Assembly: GCA_018713795.1 (NCBI GenBank)
Contig: DVOE01000062.1
Span: 1 to 33,322 of the forward strand
Direction: 5' to 3'
From: Candidatus Limadaptatus stercoripullorum
Lineage (GTDB): Bacteria; Bacillota; Clostridia; Christensenellales; CAG-917
DNA length: 33,322 nt
Positions 26,202 to 33,322 of this stretch are shown here, in pieces. Each line of letters opens with the position of its first letter. Positions within the stretch are counted from its first letter, which is position 1. The position numbers and the translations under genes were made by a program. The notes beneath the pieces were generated by a model. It worked only from the letters and a program-made list of their open reading frames with translations. It was not told the DNA's origin and searched no databases.

Positions 26202-26672
26202 TCAGAGCTCGACGAGCGTTGTCACCGCCTTTTTGCCGTTCACGACCGTGTAGGCGTAGGTCGGGACGCCGTAGGCGGGACGGGCGGCGGAGCCGGGGTT
26301 TATCAAAGTCAAGCCGCCGCGCGGGAGCGTCTCCGCGATATGCGTGTGCCCGAAGAAGGCGAGCGAGCATCCGAGCTCCTCGGCGCGCAAAGAGAGGTTT
26401 AAGAGGTCGGTTTTGACGCCGTAAAGGTGTCCGTGAGTCAAAAAGACGCGGACGCCCTCCACATCGAGTGTTAGCTCGTCGGGGGAGGGGAGGAAGTCGC
26501 AGTTGCCTTTCACGGCGTAAAGCCCCGGGTGATCGGCGAGTTCTCTCAGTCCGCCGAGCCCGTCGCCGAGGAAGAAGACGAGATCGCTCTCCCGTGCGAC
26601 GGAGAGAAGGCGGGCGGGAAGAGGCGCGCCGTGTGTGTCCGAAAATGCGAGGATGGTCTTCATGGTCGTCAT
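26202..26672 (-). CDS. YfcE/MJ0936-family metallophosphodiesterase
   Basis: ILAFSDTHG, FFLGDGLGG, VKGNCDF, LTHGHLYGVK, FFGHTHIA, NPGSAA motifs. Confidence 0.93.
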   Translation of the reverse strand: MTTMKTILAFSDTHGAPLPARLLSVARESDLVFFLGDGLGGLRELADHPGLYAVKGNCDFLPSPDELTLDVEGVRVFLTHGHLYGVKTDLLNLSLRAEELGCSLAFFGHTHIAETLPRGGLTLINPGSAARPAYGVPTYAYTVVNGKKAVTTLVEL

Positions 26673-26734
26673 ACCCGCTCGGGCGGGCCGGTTGCATTAT
26701 AACGCTTCGCCGCCGGGAGCCGCAAGTGCGGAAA

Positions 26735-26764
26735 CAAAAAAGGAGGGGACGAGCCCCTCCTTTT
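26735..26764. terminator. Terminator between the Ca2+-ATPase and yfcE
   Basis: AAAAAAGGAGGGG-ACGAG-CCCCTCCTTTT. Confidence 0.8.
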
Positions 26765-26781
26765 GCGGTCTGCGCGTTCCC

Positions 26782-29517
26782 TCAGTTCGAGGCGGATGAC
26801 GCTTTCCCGCGACGCTTTTTGTCTATGCGCGCGAAGAGCTTGACCAGCTCCACCGCGACGAGCGGGAAGAGGGCGAGGGCGAGCACTATGCCGTACTGCT
26901 CTCCGTCCAGGTAGACCAGGCTGAAGAAGTCCATGATGCCGGGCACGAAGGACACCAGCGCGATTATGACGAGCGAACCGACCATGGCGAGGTAGAGATA
27001 CTTGTTGTGTCCCTGCCCGGGGCGGAAGATGCTGTCGAGGTTGGAGCGCTGGTTGACGGCGTGCACGAGCTGCGAGAGCGCGAGGGTCATGAAGGTCATT
27101 GTCATGGCTATCGCGTGTTTCTCCGCGGGGTCGCTGCCGTAGCAGGCTTCGGCTATCCAATAGGCGGACAGCGCGGCTGCGGTGATGAACAGTCCGTGCA
27201 GGGCTATGCGCACGATGACGCCGCGTTCGAACAGAGTGCCGCTCTTGACGGGCGGGACTTTCATGACATTGCGGTCTGCGGGATCGACGCCGAGCGCGAT
27301 GGCGGGCAGGGAGTCGGTCGCGAGGTTGATGAGCAGGATGTGGATGGCGAGGATGGGATCCTCCCAGCCGAAACAGAACGCCAGGAAGAGCGTGAGTATC
27401 TCGGCTATGTTGCCCGCCACGAGGAATTGGATGACTTTCTGGATGTTGCGATAGACGCGTCTGCCTTCGCGCACCGCCTGTTCGATGGTGGTGAAGTCGT
27501 CGTCGAGCAATATCATGTCGGCGGCGTCTTTTGCGACATCCGTGCCGGTCACGCCCATCGCGACGCCGATATCCGCCTCTTTGAGGGCGGGGCTGTCGTT
27601 GACTCCGTCGCCGGTCATTGCGGCGACTTCGCCCGTGCGGCGCAGCGATTTGATTATGCGCAGCTTGTCCGCGGGGGACACGCGCGCGAACACGGTGGCG
27701 TTCACGACGGCGGCGTCGAGCTCGTCGTCGGTCATCTCGTCGAGTTCGGTGCCCGAGATGACGGTGTTGCCGCTCCTGAATATGTGGAGCTGCTTGGCGA
27801 TGGCGACGGCGGTGTCGCGGTGGTCGCCGGTGATCATTATGACGCGTATGCCCGCTTCGTGGCAGGTCTCCACCGCGCCGATGACCTCATTCCTCGGCGG
27901 GTCTATCATGCCGGTCACGCCGACGAAAGTGAGATCGCGCTCGAGGTCGAGGGAGTCGTCTTCGAGATCGTACTTCTCGGGATCGACGCTTCTCACGGCG
28001 AACCCGAGCACTCTGAGCGCCTCCGCGCTCATGTCGTTGCAAACCTTGGCGATCGCCTCGCGGTCGGCGTCGGTCATCTCGCGCACGCCGTTCGAGGTGA
28101 GTATGCGCGGGCAGAGCGGCAGCATCTCGTCCACCGCGCCCTTGGTGAATGCGATCGCGCCCCTGTCCGTGAGGTTGACGGTGGTCATGCGTTTGCGGTC
28201 GGAGTCGAAGGGCTGCTCGAATATCTTTTCGTGTGCCTCGCGGTAGTCGTCGGCGTCAATGCCGAACTTAGCCGCAAAAAGCAGCAGCGCGCCTTCGGTG
28301 GGATCGCCTATGGTCTCGCCCGCGCGGTCGGGATCGAGATGAGCGTTGCCGCACAGCGCGCAGGCGTCCACCAGATCGCGGGTGAGCGAGGAGGGGAGCG
28401 CCGCGAACTCGTCCGCGGTCATGAATCTCCCGCTCGTCAGCGCGTCCGCGGCGGAGAGGTGGGTGACGGTCATTTTGTTGAGGGTGAGGGTGCCGGTCTT
28501 GTCGCAGCAGATCACCGTTGCGCTGCCCAGAGTCTCGACGGCGGGCAGCGTCTTGACGAGGGCGTTCTGTTTCGCCATGCGCTGCACGCCGAACGCCATG
28601 ATTATGGTGGCGGTAGCGGGCAGACCTTCGGGGATGATGGAGATGGCGAGCGAGATGCCGAGCAGCACCAGCGACTGCCAAGTCCTTCCCCCGCGCGCGA
28701 AACCTATTATCATTATTATCACGCACACCGCGAGCCCGATGACGGTGAGGATCTTGCCCACCGAATTGAGCTTCTTTTTGATGGGGGTCTGGAAATCGTC
28801 CTGCGTCTTGAGCATGTCGGCGATCTTGTCGACCTCGGTGTTCATGCCCGTCTCCACGACCACGCCGCGGGCGTTGCCGTACATGACGACGGAGGAGGAA
28901 TAGACCATATTCGCCCTGTCGCCGAGAGGGGTATCCTCACCGAGCACGGCGTCGGCGTTCTTTTCCGAAGGCACGCTCTCGCCGGTCAGAGACGCCTCCT
29001 GCACGCGCAGGTTGTTTTCTTCGATCAGCCTGATATCCGCGGGGACAATGGCGCCGTCTTCGAGATAGACCACATCGCCGGGCACCAGCTCGGAAGCGGG
29101 CACCAGGCTCTCCTCGCCGCTGCGCATGGCACGGGCGGAAGGAGCGGTCATGCTCTTCAGCGCGGCGAGCGCGTCGGCAGCCTTTTTCTCCTGTATGACG
29201 CCGACGGCGGCGTTCAAAGTGATGACGGCGAAGATGACTATGGCTTCGGGCAGCCCCTCGCCGTCAATAAAGTACATGACCAGCGAGAACACCATGGCGA
29301 TGAAAAGTATGATAACCATGATGTCCGAAAGCTGTTCGCCTATCATGCGCCAGACGCTCTTGCGTTTGGCTTCGTGGAGCGTGTTCCTGCCGTACCGTTC
29401 GAGGCGTTTTGCCGCCTCGTCGTCGCTGAGCCCGTCCTCGGATGTGCCGAGCGCGGCGCAGGTCTCTTCGGCGGACAGCGAGTGCCACGCCCGTCTGTGG
29501 TCTTGGTCGTCTTGCAA
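26782..29517 (-). CDS. Calcium-translocating P-type ATPase (P2 type)
   Basis: ICCDKTGTLTLNKMTV phosphorylation motif, LTGESVP, MTGDGVNDSPALKEADIG, IPEGLPA; TTG start with SD GGAGGG. Confidence 0.95.
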   Translation of the reverse strand: MQDDQDHRRAWHSLSAEETCAALGTSEDGLSDDEAAKRLERYGRNTLHEAKRKSVWRMIGEQLSDIMVIILFIAMVFSLVMYFIDGEGLPEAIVIFAVITLNAAVGVIQEKKAADALAALKSMTAPSARAMRSGEESLVPASELVPGDVVYLEDGAIVPADIRLIEENNLRVQEASLTGESVPSEKNADAVLGEDTPLGDRANMVYSSSVVMYGNARGVVVETGMNTEVDKIADMLKTQDDFQTPIKKKLNSVGKILTVIGLAVCVIIMIIGFARGGRTWQSLVLLGISLAISIIPEGLPATATIIMAFGVQRMAKQNALVKTLPAVETLGSATVICCDKTGTLTLNKMTVTHLSAADALTSGRFMTADEFAALPSSLTRDLVDACALCGNAHLDPDRAGETIGDPTEGALLLFAAKFGIDADDYREAHEKIFEQPFDSDRKRMTTVNLTDRGAIAFTKGAVDEMLPLCPRILTSNGVREMTDADREAIAKVCNDMSAEALRVLGFAVRSVDPEKYDLEDDSLDLERDLTFVGVTGMIDPPRNEVIGAVETCHEAGIRVIMITGDHRDTAVAIAKQLHIFRSGNTVISGTELDEMTDDELDAAVVNATVFARVSPADKLRIIKSLRRTGEVAAMTGDGVNDSPALKEADIGVAMGVTGTDVAKDAADMILLDDDFTTIEQAVREGRRVYRNIQKVIQFLVAGNIAEILTLFLAFCFGWEDPILAIHILLINLATDSLPAIALGVDPADRNVMKVPPVKSGTLFERGVIVRIALHGLFITAAALSAYWIAEACYGSDPAEKHAIAMTMTFMTLALSQLVHAVNQRSNLDSIFRPGQGHNKYLYLAMVGSLVIIALVSFVPGIMDFFSLVYLDGEQYGIVLALALFPLVAVELVKLFARIDKKRRGKASSASN

Positions 29518-29532
29518 AGTCGTTCCCTCCGT

Positions 29533-29652
29533 TTAACGGTTATTATACGCAAAAAAGACACGGCCGCATCCTGCGGTCATGTCTTTCGGCTTCATGATAT
29601 GGTCGGCGGGGCTTGCGGCGTCGCCGCTACTGTCTCCGTCGTCGTCCTTCAT
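29533..29652 (-). CDS. Candidate short ORF (39 aa), unknown; overlaps a terminator
   Basis: MKDDDGDSSGDAASPADHIMKPKDMTAGCGRVFFAYNNR with perfect SD AGGAGG 5-6 nt upstream; below the ORF-track cutoff. Confidence 0.35.
   Translation of the reverse strand: MKDDDGDSSGDAASPADHIMKPKDMTAGCGRVFFAYNNR
29551..29588 (-). terminator. Terminator downstream of rdgB
   Basis: Minus strand GAAAGACATGACCGCAGGATGCGGCCGTGTCTTTTTT. Confidence 0.75.
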
Positions 29653-29728
29653 ACGGACCTCCTGTCGTTCTGCCTTTCATTATATGCGGCGTGCGACAAA
29701 AAGTCAAGTATCCGCCGATCGCGGTGCT

Positions 29729-30310
29729 TCAGCGCCCCGAGGAGAGCAGTTCGAGCATGGCGCGGAGCGCGCGCGAACGGTGGCTGACCGAATTCTTTTG
29801 CTCGGGCGTCGCCTCCGCGAAAGTCTTGCCGAGCTCGGGGGAGAAGAAGAGAGGATCGTAGCCGAAACCGCCCGTCCCGCGCTCCTCTTTGAGTATGACG
29901 CCGCGGACGCTCCCCTCGGCGGTGAGCTCGCGTCCGTCGGGGTAGCAGAGGGCGATGACCGAACAGAACTTTGCGTCCCGGGGTTTGCCCTCGAGGTTTT
30001 TGAGGAGCAGAGCGTTGTTCTTTTTGTCGTCGTGTTCCTCACCCGCGTAGCGCGCCGAATACACTCCCGGCGCGCCGCCCAACGCGTCCACCATCAGCCC
30101 GCTGTCGTCGGCGAGGGCGGGGAGCCCGGTCAGGTCGCGGATGGTGCGCGCCTTGATGAGCGCGTTCTCGGTGAGCGTCGTCCCCGTCTCCTCGATGTCG
30201 ATGTCTATGCCGAGGTCGGAAAGGGAGAGCGCCTCGTCGAAAAAGCCGCCGAGAATGGCGCGTATCTCGCGGAGTTTGTTTGGGTTGTTGGTGGCTATTG
30301 CGATCTTCAT
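29729..30310 (-). CDS. rdgB: XTP/dITP diphosphatase (RdgB/HAM1 family)
   Basis: IATNNPNKLREIRAIL, ADDSGLMVDALGGAPGVYSARYAG, GTGGFGYDPLFF, SHRSRAL. Confidence 0.96.
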   Translation of the reverse strand: MKIAIATNNPNKLREIRAILGGFFDEALSLSDLGIDIDIEETGTTLTENALIKARTIRDLTGLPALADDSGLMVDALGGAPGVYSARYAGEEHDDKKNNALLLKNLEGKPRDAKFCSVIALCYPDGRELTAEGSVRGVILKEERGTGGFGYDPLFFSPELGKTFAEATPEQKNSVSHRSRALRAMLELLSSGR

Positions 30311-30388
30311 ATCTTACCTCAAAAAGAAGTTTATCTCTTGTTTTTGTGCTGTCATCGCCGCGTTTTGCGCATTAGGTTTCATTGCCGC

Positions 30389-31612
30389 TCAGCGCTTGAA
30401 TGGCAGGAAGCCGTCGTCTCCGTGCAGTCCTTCGGTGAGTTTGTCGCCGATGAGCACGCCGCGGCGGAGGGCGTTGAAGCCGTATTTGCCGCGTATCTCG
30501 TCCACGCATTTTTCGAGGACTTCCTCGCGGCTCACGCCGTCGTCGAACAGCGACATCTGTCTCACCGAGCTCTCGGAGAGGCGGGTGGCGGCGACGGAGA
30601 GCGCGCGCAGCGGCGCGGGGAATGAGTGCATGGATGAGAGCAGCCCGAGGGCGCCTTCGGCTATGTCCGACGCGCTGCAGGTGTCGGCAGGGAGCAGGCA
30701 TTGTTTGGAGGCGGTGGTGAGGTCGGCGCGGCGCAGGGTGAGAGCGACTCCGCCCGCCACGAGATCGTGGCGTCTCAGTCTTGCCGCGACCAGCTCCGAA
30801 AGGGCGTAGACGACGGCGCGCGCGTCCTCGTCCGAGGTCATGTCGCGGGGAGTTGTGGTGCCGTGGCTGACGCTCTTGGGGACGCGGACGGCGTAGTAGA
30901 AGGCGACCTCGTCGTCGCCCTCGCCGCGGGCGGCGTCCGACATCTTTTCGCCGATGACGCCGAACCTCGAACGGAGCATACCGCGGTCGGCTTCGGCGAG
31001 CCGCCTTATGGTGCGTATGCCGAGCGCTTCCAGCTTAGCGGCGGCGGATCTGCCTATCATGATGAGCGAGGAGGGCGGCATATCGCCTATCGTGTCCATG
31101 TAACTCTCGCGGGGGAGGAGCACGGTGGCGTCGGGTTTTTTGAGGTCGCTGCCGAGTTTTGCGAGCACTTTTGTGAAGGACACGCCGACGGAGATGGTGA
31201 GTCCGGTGCGCGTCTTCACCGTCTCGCGGATGCGGTCGGCGATCTCCTTGCCGCTGCCTAACAGGGAAGTGGACTCGGTGACATCCAGCCAGCATTCGTC
31301 CAGCCCGAAACTCTCCACGCGGTCGGTGAACTCGGTGTAGATCGAAAAGACCTGCTTGCTTATGCGGACATATTCGTCGTAATGCGGAGGGAGGAAGACT
31401 ATGCCCGGGCACTTGCGCTTCGCCGCCCATATGGGCTCGCCGGTGGCGACGCCCGCTGCCTTTGCCTTCATGTTTTTTGCGAGGACGATGCCGTGCCGCG
31501 CCTCGGGATCGCCGCATACGGCGATGGGCAGCCCGTCGAGTTCGGGATGAGAGAGCTGCTCCACCGAAGCGTAGAAGTTGTTCAGGTCGCAATGAAGGAT
31601 GACTTTGTCCAC
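30389..31612 (-). CDS. dinB: DNA polymerase IV (Y-family)
   Basis: VDKVILHCDLNNFYASVEQL, YDEYVRISKQVFSIYTEFTDRVESFGLDECWLDVT, GVSFTKVLAKLGSDLKKPD. GTG start at 31612 preferred over track 31627. Confidence 0.94.
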   Translation of the reverse strand: MDKVILHCDLNNFYASVEQLSHPELDGLPIAVCGDPEARHGIVLAKNMKAKAAGVATGEPIWAAKRKCPGIVFLPPHYDEYVRISKQVFSIYTEFTDRVESFGLDECWLDVTESTSLLGSGKEIADRIRETVKTRTGLTISVGVSFTKVLAKLGSDLKKPDATVLLPRESYMDTIGDMPPSSLIMIGRSAAAKLEALGIRTIRRLAEADRGMLRSRFGVIGEKMSDAARGEGDDEVAFYYAVRVPKSVSHGTTTPRDMTSDEDARAVVYALSELVAARLRRHDLVAGGVALTLRRADLTTASKQCLLPADTCSASDIAEGALGLLSSMHSFPAPLRALSVAATRLSESSVRQMSLFDDGVSREEVLEKCVDEIRGKYGFNALRRGVLIGDKLTEGLHGDDGFLPFKR

Positions 31613-31618
31613 CCGTCT

Positions 31619-31646
31619 ATTATACACGATATATCTTGCAAAACAA
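31619..31646 (-). promoter_or_regulatory. Sigma-A-type promoter for dinB
   Basis: Minus strand TTGTTT-N16-TATAAT; -10 ends 6 nt before GTG 31612. Confidence 0.6.
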
Positions 31647-31664
31647 CCGTGAGCACGCTATAAT
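31636..31664 (+). promoter_or_regulatory. Sigma-A-type promoter for the clpE-like gene
   Basis: TTGCAA-N17-TATAAT. Confidence 0.75.
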
Positions 31665-31741
31665 GTCGGTGGCAAAAAGGGAAGCGCGCGGGTGCGTCTT
31701 CCCCTGCCGCCGCGGGCAGACCGCGGCGTTTTCGGAGGAAT

Positions 31742-33322
31742 ATGCTCTGCGATTTCTGCGGCAGGCGCGAAGCCACTTTGTCCGACCGGACCGTCATCAA
31801 CAACGGCGTCGTCGAGTACCACTTCTGTAAGGAGTGTTACACGGCGCTTTTGCGTTCGGGGCGCACTCCCTACGACGCCATGCGCGAGAATGCGGCGAGG
31901 CGCGAGGCGGAGGCGCAGAGCGGAGCGGTGTTTTCGATGAGCGCGGAAGAGGCTCTCGACGCCGCCGCGGCGTACGCGGCAGGCAGAGGCGGGGTCATCG
32001 GCATAGCGCATCTCATGGCGGGGCTGTGCGGCGCGGGCACCGCGGGAAGGATACTCGTCTCTCTCGGCGCGAGGGCGGCGAGAGTGCCCGAGACGACGGG
32101 CGCACGGCGTAATTGCCGCGTTTCGCTGCCCGTGCGCAGGGCGCTGTCGGACGCGGAGAAAGTGTCGAGGGCGCTCGGCAGTCCCGAGATAAGGACGGAA
32201 CATATGCTCGCCGCGCTGCTCGGCAGTCCCGAGGCGGACGATATGCTGAGCGGGGCGGGGGTGGATCCGCTCGCCGCACGCGAGCTCACCGAAAAACTTC
32301 TCAAAAGCGGCAAGACCGCGGACAAGCGCGCGCACGGCGTGGTCTCCGCGGCGTACGAAGGCTGTCTGCCCGAGGCGCTCGCTCCCTTCGGCACCGACCT
32401 CACCGCGAGGGCGGAGAGAGGAGAGCTGGATCCCGTCATAGGCAGAGACGGCGAGATAGAGCGGGTGATACAGATCCTCTGCCGCAGGAGCAAGAACAAT
32501 CCCGTGCTCGTCGGCGAGGCGGGCGTCGGGAAATCCGCTGTGGCGGAAGGGCTGGCGCAGGCGATAGCCGCCGGCGATGTGCCCGAGAAACTGCTCGGCA
32601 AGCGGCTGTTTTCGCTGGATGTCGCGGCGCTGCTCGCGGGCACGAGGTACAGGGGCGATTTCGAAGAGCGGCTGAAAGGGGCGCTGGACTCCGCCGTGAA
32701 CGCCGGCAATGTCATACTTTTCATCGACGAGATCCACAACATACTCGGCGCGGGCGGCGGCGACAAGTCGGGCCCCGACCTTGCAAATCTCATCAAACCT
32801 CTGCTCGCGCGCGGCAGGCTGATGACGGTGGGCGCGACCACCTTCGACGAGTACTCCAAGTACTTCGAGAAAGATCCCGCGCTCGAACGCCGTTTCCAGC
32901 CTGTCAAGGTGGAGCAGCCCGCTCCCGACGACGCTCTCAACATCCTGCGCGGGCTCAAAGGGAAGTACGAAGATTATCACGGGGTCGTCATCACGGACGA
33001 GGCGCTCTCGGCTGCCGTAGTGCTGTCCGAGAGATATATCACCGACCGCAAGCTCCCCGACAAGGCGATTGACCTCATGGACGAAGCCGCGAGCCGCAAA
33101 CGCATAGCAGCCGAACGCGGCGGCGGGGCGGTCTCGCCCGTGGTCTCCGCCGAGGACATCGCGGAGGTGGTCTCGGGCTGGACGGGCGTGCCCGCCACTT
33201 CGCTCACGAGCGGCGAAGCCGAAAAATTCGGCAGGCTGGAAGAGCTGCTTTCCCGCCGCGTGATAGGGCAGGAAGAGGCGGTGAGAGCCGTCGCGAAAGC
33301 CATGAAACGCGCGCGCACCGGG
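31742..33322 (+). CDS. ClpE/ClpC-like AAA+ Clp protease ATPase subunit with N-terminal CxxC zinc finger (3' truncated by window)
   Basis: Own translation: [37 protein letters not shown]..., Clp-N-like region, [44 protein letters not shown] Walker [16 protein letters not shown] Walker [34 protein letters not shown], second AAA domain beginning [12 protein letters not shown]. Absent from the ORF track because it has no stop in the window. Confidence 0.93.
   Translation, partial: MLCDFCGRREATLSDRTVINNGVVEYHFCKECYTALLRSGRTPYDAMRENAARREAEAQSGAVFSMSAEEALDAAAAYAAGRGGVIGIAHLMAGLCGAGTAGRILVSLGARAARVPETTGARRNCRVSLPVRRALSDAEKVSRALGSPEIRTEHMLAALLGSPEADDMLSGAGVDPLAARELTEKLLKSGKTADKRAHGVVSAAYEGCLPEALAPFGTDLTARAERGELDPVIGRDGEIERVIQILCRRSKNNPVLVGEAGVGKSAVAEGLAQAIAAGDVPEKLLGKRLFSLDVAALLAGTRYRGDFEERLKGALDSAVNAGNVILFIDEIHNILGAGGGDKSGPDLANLIKPLLARGRLMTVGATTFDEYSKYFEKDPALERRFQPVKVEQPAPDDALNILRGLKGKYEDYHGVVITDEALSAAVVLSERYITDRKLPDKAIDLMDEAASRKRIAAERGGGAVSPVVSAEDIAEVVSGWTGVPATSLTSGEAEKFGRLEELLSRRVIGQEEAVRAVAKAMKRARTG

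Noticed and set aside
27007-29787. 926-aa plus-strand ORF
   Set aside because: Antisense to the P-type ATPase with no recognisable family; mirror ORF.
1-33322. CRISPR array, phage genes, intact transposase, restriction or toxin-antitoxin modules
   Set aside because: No regularly spaced identical repeats and no translated ORF with such motifs were seen on either strand.

Overview
A 33.3 kb, high-GC, gene-dense chromosomal segment that looks like a spore-forming Clostridia-type Firmicute: spoIVA behind a sigma-E-like promoter, a YtxC-like protein, RNase J, SCIFF and a ClpE-like ATPase. About 24 protein genes and 5 tRNAs are supported. Most of the window is housekeeping: serC-serA, rnj-GT-der, aminotransferase, spoIVA, ACT-PFL, manA-kinase, tRNA array, yfcE, Ca2+-ATPase, rdgB, dinB, clpE-like, and a GH3-yitT-ADH operon. 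The clearest peptide-type system is a compact two-gene SCIFF (six-cysteine ranthipeptide) precursor plus radical SAM/SPASM maturase operon at 58-1801. Its 48-aa precursor is below the ORF-track cutoff. Other points for follow-up: two candidate leaderless genes with -10 boxes exactly 6 nt from the start codon, a structured non-coding region (10.86-11.77 kb) carrying a MITE-like inverted-repeat element and dispersed repeats, a ClpE-like protein with a Zn finger plus Clp-N-like region (not in the ORF track, runs off the window), an ECF sigma/membrane-protein pair with an autoregulatory-type promoter, and a short ORF with a strong SD that overlaps a terminator. All assignments were made by eye, without database searches.
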